Assembly (NCBI GenBank): GCA_026988095.1 | Contig: JALSLX010000058.1 | Coordinates: 1-64,000, forward strand | Source of the DNA: Thiotrichaceae bacterium | GTDB taxonomy: Bacteria > Pseudomonadota > Gammaproteobacteria > Thiotrichales > Thiotrichaceae | Direction of reading: 5' to 3' | Length of the DNA: 64,000 nucleotides | Part shown: positions 30,435 through 40,093 of the stretch, one piece after another | How positions within the stretch are numbered: position 1 is the stretch's first letter | Layout of the letters: every line of letters starts with the position of its first letter | The notes under the pieces: generated by a model | What the model saw: only the letters and a program-made list of their open reading frames with translations | What the model was told of the DNA's origin: nothing | Databases searched by the model: none | Position numbers and translations under genes: made by a program

Positions 30435-30476
30435 CAAAAAAAGCCCCATTACTCAAAGAGCAATGGGGCTTTTTTG
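30435..30476. terminator. Strong terminator between cbbM and tkt
   Basis: AAAAAAAGCCCCATTactcaaagAGCAATGGGGCTTTTTT. Confidence 0.85.
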
Positions 30477-30494
30477 TTCAAAATAAACTACTGC

Positions 30495-31877
30495 CTATTT
30501 ATGAACACCTAACTTCTCTCTCCAACCTGGGTAGAGCGAGTCAGCATCGCCTGGGAATGATTCGAATGCGCGAGCAAATTCATTGTGCTCTTTAGCGAAC
30601 TCGATAGGGTCCGCACCTTCTTTCCAACATTCAAATGCCTGACGTAATGACGTTGCACCAGCAGCAGGAGAATCGATATGACCGTATGCTCCACCACCAG
30701 AAGTGTTGATTAAGTTACCGTGTCCTAAGTTTTCGAAGAAACCGGGAAGACGAAGTGCGTTCATACCACCAGAAATGATTGGCGTAGTAGGCTTCATTCC
30801 AAACCATTCTTGATGATAAAAAGGACCGTCTGCACTATCACGCTCGATCATGTATGCGATGTTTCTATCATCAGCACCACCTTCCATCTTACCGTAACCC
30901 ATTGTACCTACGTGGATACCTGAAGCACCCATAAGGCGTGAAAGCTTAGAAAGAACAAATGCAGTGTAACCACGAACCGATGAAGGTGAAGTGATCGCAC
31001 CGTGACCAGCACGATGGTAATGTAAGTACTGTGATGGGTAGTTACGACGAGCAGTAGTAACCATTCCACAACCACCTACATAACCATCAACCAAGAATGC
31101 AACGTGATGCGCGTTCTCACCGAAAGTTTCTAGGATGTAGTCAGCACGAGCACACATTTCGTGGTGATCGTCAGCTGTGATATTAGCAGAGAATAATTTT
31201 GCTTCACCTGTCTCATCTTGAGCGCGTTTCATTGCGTCAGCTACAAGAGGGGTAACATCTTTCATGCGTGCATAAACTTGGTTTCCTTGTGGTTCATCGT
31301 TCTTGATGAAGTCACCACCAAGCCAGAACTGATATGCAGCCTCTGCAAATGGCTTAGGACGTAGACCTAATTTAGGCTTGATGATAGTACCAGCGATGTA
31401 ACCACCGTCGACACGTGGACGACCAAGTACATTCCAAAGATCAGTGATATCCGTCGAAGGACCATCAAAGATATCTAGCATAGCTTTAGGAACATGAAAA
31501 TCTTGAATTTGCGCACACTGTACATCACCCATGCCTTGGTTGTTACCAATTGCAAGAGTAAGAAAAGATACAACCATTGCACGACCGTCAATTACGTTGC
31601 GGTCAAATAAGTCATTAGGGTATGCGATTTTCATGATGCCTTTAGCTTCATCAATCTCGTAAACCATTGCATCTAGGTCTTTAGTGAAATCATCAGTCGT
31701 TGATACTTCAACGTTCGTACCTGTTGATGACTCAGCTGCAAAGTGAGCAGCAGTTTCTAAATAACCACCAAAACCTGGCATTGGCGTCATAGTGTAAGCA
31801 ACAAGCATGTGCTTGCCTTCTTTTATAAGCGTATCTTCGTCGAGACTTAAGTCTGCATAACGACCGGACTGATCCAT
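30495..31877 (-). CDS. cbbM: Ribulose-bisphosphate carboxylase form II
   Basis: [31 protein letters not shown] active-site motif, 460 aa. Confidence 0.98.
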   Translation of the reverse strand: MDQSGRYADLSLDEDTLIKEGKHMLVAYTMTPMPGFGGYLETAAHFAAESSTGTNVEVSTTDDFTKDLDAMVYEIDEAKGIMKIAYPNDLFDRNVIDGRAMVVSFLTLAIGNNQGMGDVQCAQIQDFHVPKAMLDIFDGPSTDITDLWNVLGRPRVDGGYIAGTIIKPKLGLRPKPFAEAAYQFWLGGDFIKNDEPQGNQVYARMKDVTPLVADAMKRAQDETGEAKLFSANITADDHHEMCARADYILETFGENAHHVAFLVDGYVGGCGMVTTARRNYPSQYLHYHRAGHGAITSPSSVRGYTAFVLSKLSRLMGASGIHVGTMGYGKMEGGADDRNIAYMIERDSADGPFYHQEWFGMKPTTPIISGGMNALRLPGFFENLGHGNLINTSGGGAYGHIDSPAAGATSLRQAFECWKEGADPIEFAKEHNEFARAFESFPGDADSLYPGWREKLGVHK

Positions 31878-31948
31878 TTGGAACCCCTTCTTTAATTAAT
31901 AACAATAAATATTTTCTGAAATATCTATCAGATTTTCAGTGCGGGCAG

Positions 31949-31982
31949 TATACCCTTGGTATAAAATAATTAAAACTGATTA
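31949..31982. promoter_or_regulatory. Candidate CbbR/operator elements in the cbbM-cbbR intergenic region
   Basis: Perfect palindrome TATACC-ctt-GGTATA (31949-31963) and TTA-AAACTGA-TTA (31970-31982), matching the CbbR TNA-N7-TNA consensus. Confidence 0.5.
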
Positions 31983-32041
31983 AATAAGATGAAAACATAA
32001 TTAATACTTATGCTTCTTTACCTCCAAACTAAAAGCCAATC

Positions 32042-32968
32042 ATGAATATAACACTGCGCCAATTACAAATTTTTGAATCTGTTGCACAAACACAAAGTTA
32101 CACGCGTGCGGCCGAAAGGTTATTTATGACACAGCCTGCGGTCTCCATGCAGATGAAGCAACTCGAAGAAACCGTTGGTTTAGATTTATTTGAAAGACAA
32201 GGGAAAAAAATCGTCGCAACAAGGGCGGGGGAGAAACTACGCAAGCATGCCAATAAGATTATAGGCCGCTTTGAAATACTGCATAACTCAATTGCCAAAT
32301 TAAAAAAAGGGCAGCACGAACAAATCAAAATATCAGCAGCAACCACTGCCAATCATTTTGTTACTCATATGATGGCGGAGTTCAGCAGGCAACATCAAGA
32401 TATCAATATCACGCTAGATATAACTAACCGTGAAACTTTAGTAAAGCAATTGCAAAACTACGATCCTGACTTCGTAATAATGGGGGAACCACCCAGCAAG
32501 CTTGATTTAGATTCTCGATTAATCATGGAGAACCCGCTTATCGTTATCGCATCACCCGAACATCCCGTTGTTAAAAAATACAAATCCAAAAACGTACCCA
32601 TGGATAAAGTCATCAAAGAATCATTTGTAGTGCGTGAAGAAGGTTCGGGCACAAAAGCTGCCATCCGCAGGTACTTTAAAAAATATAAGCTAGATTTCAT
32701 AAGCTCATACGAAATGAGCAGTAACGAGTCTATTAAACACGCTGTAGTTGCAGGCTTGGGCTTAGGAATAGTGGCCTTACATACCGTCAAACTAGAACTA
32801 GAAGCTGGCAAACTAATTATTTTACATGTTGAAAATTTTCCATTAGAACGCCACTGGCATTTAGTCTCACGCAAAGGTCGAAAATTATCTCCTGCCGCAA
32901 TAGAGTTTCAAGAATTTATTTTAGATAGCGCAGAGAAATACCAGCAAGGATATGAGTATTTTTTATAA
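32042..32968 (+). CDS. cbbR: LysR-family RuBisCO operon regulator
   Basis: N-terminal LysR HTH (LRQLQIFESVAQTQSYTRAAERLFMTQPAVSMQMKQLE), divergent from cbbM. Confidence 0.93.
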   Translation: MNITLRQLQIFESVAQTQSYTRAAERLFMTQPAVSMQMKQLEETVGLDLFERQGKKIVATRAGEKLRKHANKIIGRFEILHNSIAKLKKGQHEQIKISAATTANHFVTHMMAEFSRQHQDINITLDITNRETLVKQLQNYDPDFVIMGEPPSKLDLDSRLIMENPLIVIASPEHPVVKKYKSKNVPMDKVIKESFVVREEGSGTKAAIRRYFKKYKLDFISSYEMSSNESIKHAVVAGLGLGIVALHTVKLELEAGKLIILHVENFPLERHWHLVSRKGRKLSPAAIEFQEFILDSAEKYQQGYEYFL

Positions 32969-33152
32969 TGAGCAAAGAATGCCTTAAAAAATTATTTAAA
33001 AAAGCTCCCTAGTAACTAATGTTCGACTCTAGAGAACCTAATCAGCCCCCCTTAAAGTCAAAAAAAGAAAACTGCAGATAAAATAAATCAGGTGTTTGTT
33101 TCACCTTTGAGGCATTGCGCTTCGAAACTGATGTGCCTTAGTTTTACTCTCG

Positions 33153-33230
33153 GTGCACAACGTCGGCAGAAAACGCCGACATAATTGAGTTGTCCATTTT
33201 TGTGAAACAAAATGGCAAGCTCACTAAATA
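33153..33230. repeat. Palindromic repeat family B, copy 3
   Basis: GTCGGCAGAAAACGCCGACATAATTGAGTTGTCCATTTTT..AAAATGGCAAGCTCACTAAA. Confidence 0.75.
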
Positions 33231-33324
33231 AGTTCTAGTTATCTTTTCATCTCTTTTAATCAGTTTTAATTATCCTAAACAGATGTATACTTCTCGTATT
33301 AAATTTCATTAGGAACAGGCACAA

Positions 33325-34134
33325 ATGTCAGAACTAGATATCGAGCAATACAAAATCACTGAAGAACCTTACTATGAAGCACAGGGAGATGAGGTTAAGT
33401 GGTATCAAGCGGCTTATGACGCACGTTTACCTATGATGGTAAAGGGGCCAACGGGTTGTGGCAAATCTCGTTTTATTGAACACATGGCATATAAACTGGA
33501 TAAGCCGTTAATCACGGTAGCGTGTAATGAAGATATGACAGCATCTGATTTAGTTGGCCGCTATCTACTCGATGCTAACGGCACACGTTGGCTAGATGGC
33601 CCATTAACCGTTGCGGCGCGAATTGGTGCAATTTGTTATTTAGATGAGATTGTTGAAGCACGCCAAGATACTACCGTTGTGATTCACCCATTAACCGATC
33701 ACCGCCGTGAATTACCACTTGATAAGAAAGGTGAGATGATCAAAGCACATCCTGATTTTCAATTAGTCATATCTTACAATCCCGGCTATCAAAGCTTAAT
33801 GAAAGAACTAAAGCAGTCAACTAAACAAAGGTTCGTTGCGATGGATTTTGATTATGCCCCAGCAAAAGTAGAAGAAGGCATTATTGCAAAAGAAGCAGGC
33901 ATTGATGCAGAAACGGCTAAGAAACTAGTAAAAATTGGCGATGTTGCTCGAAACCTTAAAGGTCACGGCTTGGATGAAGGCATCTCAACACGTTTATTAG
34001 TGTATGCGGCAAGCTTAATGAATCACGGTATCAATGCACAAGATGCTTGTAAGATGGCGCTAGTTCGTCCGATTACGGATGACGCGGATATAAGACAAAC
34101 ATTAGATCATGCTATTGAGTCTGTATTTTCATAG
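33325..34134 (+). CDS. cbbQ: RuBisCO-activase MoxR-type AAA+ ATPase CbbQ
   Basis: GPTGCGKSRFIEHMA, LDEIVEARQDT; next to cbbO and cbbM. Confidence 0.96.
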   Translation: MSELDIEQYKITEEPYYEAQGDEVKWYQAAYDARLPMMVKGPTGCGKSRFIEHMAYKLDKPLITVACNEDMTASDLVGRYLLDANGTRWLDGPLTVAARIGAICYLDEIVEARQDTTVVIHPLTDHRRELPLDKKGEMIKAHPDFQLVISYNPGYQSLMKELKQSTKQRFVAMDFDYAPAKVEEGIIAKEAGIDAETAKKLVKIGDVARNLKGHGLDEGISTRLLVYAASLMNHGINAQDACKMALVRPITDDADIRQTLDHAIESVFS

Positions 34135-34184
34135 TCACTCAACTAGACAAGTAATCAAGTATAACTACTAATTAGAAGTTAAAA

Positions 34185-36497
34185 ATGAGCGTAACCGAAG
34201 AAAAAAAACAACTCCCGCCCGAGCTTCAAAACTTTCGCAATCAACTCAAATGTAGTTTTGAGCAGATTGACGATGTGTTTGAAGAATGCATCATTGATGC
34301 GCAAACACGTCTTACCAATCAAGGTGTACAAGATTACTTAAAGGGTGCGTCACTGATTTGTATGATCGGGCGTGGCGTTGAGCCTGTCTTACAGTTTATG
34401 GAGATTATCCCTGAACTGGCGGGTCGTTTGGGCGAAGAAGCTATCACCTTAATTTCTGACGGTGTTTGGGAGGTTTCACGAACACCCAACGGTGTTGCTA
34501 TTCCTCCTTTTATGGCAACCTTGCAAGAAGCGGGTCGTCGTTTAGGCTCATTAGAACAGTTTAAAAACTACCTCGATATCTTATTCAGTATGATGGAGCG
34601 CACCACAGGCTCTATCCATGGTCATCATACCACCATGCCTAGCCCAGGCTTACCTGATTTATTGAATCAAATGCCATATTTACTAAGCCAAATTTCTCTT
34701 GAAGGTTTAAAAAACTGGATTGATTACGGCGTTCATAACTATGGCAATCACCCTGAGCGGCAAATAGATTACTTTACGCTACAATCGGCAGATGCACGCG
34801 CCATGATGCAAAAAGAGCGCCATGGTACCTTGTTTGCAGATAACGAACGAAATCTTGGCATGTATCTGCAAGGGCTTTGGAACGATAAAGAATACTTAGT
34901 ACCCTATTCAACGGGGTTTGATGAATTGCGCCAACCAATCCCGTATTACGACAAACTCGGTATGCGCATCCCTGATGTGTTTGATGATTATATTAAAGAA
35001 ACAACTGATGGCGATGTAACTGTTACTGGTATAGATCGTTACCGTGCAGTACTTGCTCACATGGTTTCGCATCGTCGTTGGAGCTCACAAATTGTGGCGG
35101 ACAACTTCAGCCCATTTCAACGAATTTCTATCGATTTATTAGAAGATTCACGTGTTGAATATTTAGCGATGAAGGAATACCCTGGCTTACGAAAACTATG
35201 GCTATCGCTTCACCCAGTACCTGTTGAAGGCGAATGTGATGAAAAAGGTGTGTCGTGTATTCGCCACCGTTTGGCTATGCTTTCATATGCCTTGTTAAAC
35301 CCTGATCATGGCTACGAAAATAAAGATATATTGATCACTGTTCAGCAATTTCATGATTTCATGGAAGGTGCAGAAGAGTCTAACACCGAAACCAGCACGA
35401 AAGACATGGTGAATATTGGTCTAGGTTTTATCACCCGAACACGCCGTCAAGAAGATCAAGCGGCAAAAGTATTTTTTGATAATACCTTGGTTGATTATCG
35501 CGATGATAACCGCGGGATGTGGGTGTTTATCGAAGAAGGTGATGACGAAGAGCAGTTTGAAAAAGAACCTAAAAAAGCAAATGAAGAGGAAGAAATTCCT
35601 GCACTTCCACCACGTCATTATCCTGAGTGGGATTACAACACTAAAAGCTATCGCCCTGATTGGGTAAGCTTGTATGAGAGCTTGCACCCATCAGGAAACC
35701 CAGCCGATATTGATAAATTGCTGGAAAAACATGCAGGATTAGCAAAACGCCTAAAACAAATTCTTGATATGTTAAAGCCGCAAAATTATGTGCGTGTGCG
35801 TTATCAAGAAGAAGGCAGCGAACTTGATTTAGATGTGGCGATTCGCTCATTAATCGACTTTAAAGGCGGCGCACAGCCAGATACACGCATAAACATGAGC
35901 CATAAACATGATGGCCGTGACATTGCCGTGACTTTGTTGCTAGATTTATCAGCATCAATTGATGATGTTCCTCACGGTAGCACCCAATCATTATTGGAAC
36001 TTAGCCAAGAAGCCGTTTCATTATTAGGTTGGGCAATTGATAATTTGGATGACAAGTTTTCTATCGGTGGCTTCTTCTCCAATACGCGCCACGATGTAAG
36101 ATATCTTCATATGAAAGGCTTTAACGAGCGCTGGAATGATGAAGTAAAAGCGCGTGTTGCAAAAATGGAAGCAGGCTTCTCAACCCGAATGGGCGCTGCA
36201 ATGCGTCATGCAGGACATTACCTAGGCAGCCAAAAAGCTGATAAAAAATTGTTATTGATTTTGACTGATGGCGAACCTGCAGATATTGATGTTGACGATG
36301 AAAAGTTACTTATCAAAGATGCACACAAGGCAGTTGGTGAATTGGATGCCGACGGTATCTACACACACTGTATCAGCCTAGACCCTAATGCAGACGAATA
36401 TGTGAGTGATATATTTGGTTCGCACTATACGGTTATTGATAATGTAAATCGTTTACCAGAGAAATTGCCGCAGTTGTTTATGGCACTGACTAAATAA
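34185..36497 (+). CDS. cbbO: RuBisCO activation protein CbbO (VWA domain)
   Basis: C-terminal [36 protein letters not shown]; follows cbbQ. Confidence 0.95.
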   Translation: MSVTEEKKQLPPELQNFRNQLKCSFEQIDDVFEECIIDAQTRLTNQGVQDYLKGASLICMIGRGVEPVLQFMEIIPELAGRLGEEAITLISDGVWEVSRTPNGVAIPPFMATLQEAGRRLGSLEQFKNYLDILFSMMERTTGSIHGHHTTMPSPGLPDLLNQMPYLLSQISLEGLKNWIDYGVHNYGNHPERQIDYFTLQSADARAMMQKERHGTLFADNERNLGMYLQGLWNDKEYLVPYSTGFDELRQPIPYYDKLGMRIPDVFDDYIKETTDGDVTVTGIDRYRAVLAHMVSHRRWSSQIVADNFSPFQRISIDLLEDSRVEYLAMKEYPGLRKLWLSLHPVPVEGECDEKGVSCIRHRLAMLSYALLNPDHGYENKDILITVQQFHDFMEGAEESNTETSTKDMVNIGLGFITRTRRQEDQAAKVFFDNTLVDYRDDNRGMWVFIEEGDDEEQFEKEPKKANEEEEIPALPPRHYPEWDYNTKSYRPDWVSLYESLHPSGNPADIDKLLEKHAGLAKRLKQILDMLKPQNYVRVRYQEEGSELDLDVAIRSLIDFKGGAQPDTRINMSHKHDGRDIAVTLLLDLSASIDDVPHGSTQSLLELSQEAVSLLGWAIDNLDDKFSIGGFFSNTRHDVRYLHMKGFNERWNDEVKARVAKMEAGFSTRMGAAMRHAGHYLGSQKADKKLLLILTDGEPADIDVDDEKLLIKDAHKAVGELDADGIYTHCISLDPNADEYVSDIFGSHYTVIDNVNRLPEKLPQLFMALTK

Positions 36498-36521
36498 CAC
36501 TAATATAAATCGAGCCAAAGT

Positions 36522-36977
36522 ATGAAAAACTCCATTAAAGTGACTATTCCTTTTTCATTTAAAGGCACTGATCACGAACCTTCCTGCATTGTTGACCTTG
36601 ATGCATTTATACTAGGAGACCAAGGTATTGAGGCCGTGTTTCACATTGTCGCCAGCCAAAATAATATTGGCAATTACTCGTATGAATATGAAGTTCTAGA
36701 ATCATCTACTAAAGTATTTAGCGAGCCAACAGGCATTGCAGACGAGTTTATTTGTGAGGATGGTTTTGATTTAGAAGGGTTTAAATTAAAACAAAGTCTA
36801 GAAGGAGCGTTTGAAAAATTACAAGCAATAGCAACTGATGTTTTAAATATCGATAACCTCGCCGATGCTGACAACGAAGCGATAAAAAAAGCACTTCAGC
36901 AAGCCTATCAACTTGGCACTGAAAACTGTAAAGAGAAAAAAGAAGAAACTACAATGCCTGATTTTGGTGGTTTTTAG
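36522..36977 (+). CDS. Conserved-looking hypothetical protein downstream of cbbO
   Basis: 151-aa ORF starting 24 nt after cbbO stop, same strand; C-terminus TTMPDFGGF. Confidence 0.75.
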   Translation: MKNSIKVTIPFSFKGTDHEPSCIVDLDAFILGDQGIEAVFHIVASQNNIGNYSYEYEVLESSTKVFSEPTGIADEFICEDGFDLEGFKLKQSLEGAFEKLQAIATDVLNIDNLADADNEAIKKALQQAYQLGTENCKEKKEETTMPDFGGF

Positions 36978-37121
36978 TTAACCACCAGTAATTCCCAATG
37001 GTTATATACCTACTAAATATAAACAAACCCAAGAATTCTCGGCTATTTGGTACTGATTAAAGAACCGTTTAGCTAATAAATGGTATTTTTTATATTTCTA
37101 GTGTAATATTATTCGCCCAAT

Positions 37122-37203
37122 GTTTGAGGAGCGTTGCAATCTAACTTCTTTTTTAAAGAATCGTTAGGCTAGGCTCAAACAGTTTTCTACCGCAACGACG
37201 CTC
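37122..37203 (+). promoter_or_regulatory. SAH riboswitch-like RNA upstream of metK
   Basis: GTTTGAG/CTCAAAC P1; GAGGAGCG..TGCAA; CTAAC-TTCTTT/AAAGAA-GTTAG P2; pseudoknot GAGCGT/ACGCTC just upstream of the SD. Confidence 0.85.
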
Positions 37204-37227
37204 AGCTAATATTTAGGAGAACTTAAT

Positions 37228-38382
37228 ATGGCTGGGAATCATCTATTCACTTCCGAGTCTGTATCAGCGGGTCATCCCGACAAAATGGCAGATCAAATAT
37301 CTGATGCCATCCTTGATGCAATTCTAGAACAAGACACTGAAGCACGTGTAGCTTGTGAAACACTGGTTAAGACTGGCATGGTTGTACTTGCAGGCGAAGT
37401 AACCACTTCTGCAACTATTGACTACGAAAGAATTGTGCGTGATGTTGTTAATGACATCGGCTACAACTCATCTGAAATCGGCTTTGATGGCGAGTCTTGT
37501 GCAGTACTTAACGCGCTTGGCCAACAATCACCTGATATCGCAATGGGTGTTGACCGTGCTGATAAAGAATCACAAGGCGCGGGCGACCAAGGTCTGATGT
37601 TTGGTTACGCAAGCAACGAAACTGACGTTTTAATGCCTGCTCCAATTACTTATTCTCATCTTCTTGTTGCAAAACAAGCTGAGCTTATGAAGAACGGTAC
37701 ACTACCTTTCTTACGCCCTGATGCGAAAAGCCAAGTTACTTTTCGTTATGAAGATGACAAACCTGTGGCAATTGATGCGGTTGTGCTTTCAACTCAACAT
37801 AATCCTGATATTAGCCTTGCCGACCTTCAAGAAGCAGTAATGGAAGAAATCGTTAAACCGACTTTACCTTCTGAATGGCTAAATGCTGATACGCAGTACC
37901 ACATTAATCCAACAGGTAACTTTGTTATCGGTGGTCCCGTGGGCGATTGTGGATTAACTGGTCGTAAAATCATCGTTGATACTTATGGTGGAATGGCACG
38001 TCACGGTGGCGGTGCATTCTCTGGCAAAGACCCATCTAAGGTTGACCGTTCTGCAGCATACGCGGGTCGTTATGTTGCTAAGAATATTGTTGCTGCTGGC
38101 CTTGCTGAGCGTTGTGAAATTCAGGTTTCTTATGCGATTGGTGTTGCAGAGCCAACTTCAATCTCTATTGATACTTTCGGCACAGGCACTATTAGTGACG
38201 AAAGAATAGAAGCTTTAGTACGTGAACACTTTGATCTACGTCCTTATGCCATTCTTACTATGCTTGACTTACTAAAGCCTATCTATCGCCAGACTGCATC
38301 TTACGGTCACTTTGGTCGTGAAGATATCGGTCTCCCTTGGGAAAAAACAGATCGCGCTGATACATTGAAAGCAAGTACATAA
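37228..38382 (+). CDS. metK: S-adenosylmethionine synthetase
   Basis: [57 protein letters not shown]. Confidence 0.99.
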   Translation: MAGNHLFTSESVSAGHPDKMADQISDAILDAILEQDTEARVACETLVKTGMVVLAGEVTTSATIDYERIVRDVVNDIGYNSSEIGFDGESCAVLNALGQQSPDIAMGVDRADKESQGAGDQGLMFGYASNETDVLMPAPITYSHLLVAKQAELMKNGTLPFLRPDAKSQVTFRYEDDKPVAIDAVVLSTQHNPDISLADLQEAVMEEIVKPTLPSEWLNADTQYHINPTGNFVIGGPVGDCGLTGRKIIVDTYGGMARHGGGAFSGKDPSKVDRSAAYAGRYVAKNIVAAGLAERCEIQVSYAIGVAEPTSISIDTFGTGTISDERIEALVREHFDLRPYAILTMLDLLKPIYRQTASYGHFGREDIGLPWEKTDRADTLKAST

Positions 38383-38391
38383 TTAAGAATA

Positions 38392-38480
38392 ACGTCATTC
38401 CCGTGAAAACAGGAATCCATGCTACTACGAAGTAAAGTACTTCGACGCAGATGGATTCCCGCCCACGCGGGAATGACGGC
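38392..38480. repeat. Palindromic repeat family F (CGTCATTCCCG...CGGGAATGACG)
   Basis: CGTCATTCCCGTGAAAACAGGAATCCAT...ATGGATTCCCGCCCACGCGGGAATGACGG. Confidence 0.85.
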
Positions 38481-38497
38481 AAATTAAATTACACCTT

Positions 38498-38573
38498 CTT
38501 TTGAGGAGCGCTGCACCTTATTTTTAATAAATGAGGGAGGCTCAAAGGAATATTTAAATTTTAACTGCGTTCC
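38498..38573 (+). promoter_or_regulatory. SAH riboswitch upstream of ahcY
   Basis: CTTTTGAG/CTCAAAGG P1; GAGGAGCGCTGCA conserved core; CCTTATTT/AAATGAGG P2; pseudoknot GGAGCGC/GCGTTCC. Confidence 0.9.
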
Positions 38574-38597
38574 AAAATTGAATACAGGAAATACAAA

Positions 38598-39989
38598 ATG
38601 AACGATTACATCGTAACTGACATCAGTCTTGCAGACTGGGGTCGTAAAGAATTAACTATCGCTGAAACTGAAATGCCAGGTTTGATGGCACTACGTAGAA
38701 AATATGGCGAAGAGAAGCCACTTAAGGGTGCACGCATCGCTGGCTCTTTACACATGACAATCCAAACAGGCGTTTTGATTGAAACATTGACTGCTCTTGG
38801 CGCTGAAGTACGCTGGGCATCTTGTAATATCTTCTCAACGCAAGACCATGCTGCAGCCGCTATCGCAGCTTCTGGCGTTCCTGTTTTTGCCACTAAAGGC
38901 GAGACATTGGATGAGTACTGGGATTACGCACACAAAATCTTCGAATGGCCAAATGGCGACACAGCTAACATGATTCTTGATGACGGTGGTGATGCGACTA
39001 TGCTTATCGAGCTTGGCACAAAAGCTGAGTCTGATCTTTCTGTTCTTGATAATCCAGAAAGTGAAGAAGAAGTTTCACTTTACAACTCTATTAAAGCAAA
39101 ACTAAAAACATCACCAAACTGGTACTCAAACATCCGTCCAAACATCCAAGGTGTTACTGAAGAAACTACAACAGGTGTTCACCGTTTATACGAGATGGAA
39201 AAAACAGGCGAGCTAATCTACCCAGCTATCAACGTAAACGACTCTGTAACAAAATCTAAGTTTGATAACCTTTACGGTTGTCGTGAGTCTTTAGTTGACG
39301 GCATCAAACGCGCAACAGACGTAATGATTGCAGGTAAAATTGCCGTTGTATTAGGTTACGGAGACGTTGGTAAAGGTTGCGCGCAATCTCTACGCGGCTT
39401 AGGCGCAACAGTTTGGGTTACAGAAATCGACCCGATTTGTGCATTACAAGCAGCAATGGAAGGCTACCGCGTTGTAACAATGGATGATGTGGCTGATCAA
39501 GGTGATATTTTTGTTACGGCTACAGGTAACTTCCACGTAATCAACGAAGAGCAAATGCTTAAAATGAAGCACGAGTCTATCGTTTGTAACATCGGACATT
39601 TTGATAATGAAATCGCTGTAGCAGATATGGAAAAGTACGAGTGGGAAGAGATCAAGCCACAGGTTGATCATATTATTCTACCTTCTGGTAACCGTATCAT
39701 CTTACTTGCACAAGGTCGTTTGGTTAACTTAGGTTGTGCAACAGGTCACCCTAGCTTTGTAATGTCTAACTCATTCACTAACCAAGTGCTTGCTCAAATC
39801 GAAATCTTTAAAGATGGCGAAAAGTACGAAAACAAGGTTTACATGCTTCCTAAGTCATTGGACGAAGAGGTTGCACGTTTACATCTTGAGAAGATCGGCG
39901 TGAACTTGACTGAGTTGACTGATTATCAGGCTGATTATATTTCAGTCGATAAGAAAGGACCTTACAAGGTTGAGCATTACAGATATTAA
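38598..39989 (+). CDS. ahcY: Adenosylhomocysteinase
   Basis: [54 protein letters not shown]. Confidence 0.98.
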   Translation: MNDYIVTDISLADWGRKELTIAETEMPGLMALRRKYGEEKPLKGARIAGSLHMTIQTGVLIETLTALGAEVRWASCNIFSTQDHAAAAIAASGVPVFATKGETLDEYWDYAHKIFEWPNGDTANMILDDGGDATMLIELGTKAESDLSVLDNPESEEEVSLYNSIKAKLKTSPNWYSNIRPNIQGVTEETTTGVHRLYEMEKTGELIYPAINVNDSVTKSKFDNLYGCRESLVDGIKRATDVMIAGKIAVVLGYGDVGKGCAQSLRGLGATVWVTEIDPICALQAAMEGYRVVTMDDVADQGDIFVTATGNFHVINEEQMLKMKHESIVCNIGHFDNEIAVADMEKYEWEEIKPQVDHIILPSGNRIILLAQGRLVNLGCATGHPSFVMSNSFTNQVLAQIEIFKDGEKYENKVYMLPKSLDEEVARLHLEKIGVNLTELTDYQADYISVDKKGPYKVEHYRY

Positions 39990-40012
39990 TTAGCACGGCT
40001 AATTAATCTGAG

Positions 40013-40053
40013 CAAAAGCCTCTTCTCTTTCTTGCAAAGGAAGAGGCTTTTTT
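40013..40053 (+). terminator. Terminator after ahcY
   Basis: AAAAGCCTCTTCTctttcttgcaaAGGAAGAGGCTTTTTT. Confidence 0.85.
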
Positions 40054-40093
40054 ATGTTTAATATGCTCATCAACTTTGAGCAAGGAGTTAAGT

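Noticed and set aside
37122-37203. SAM-I/SAM-II or SAM/SAH riboswitch upstream of metK
   Set aside because: The GAGGAGCG-TGCAA core, hairpin and terminal pseudoknot match the SAH motif; hallmarks of the SAM classes were not recognised.
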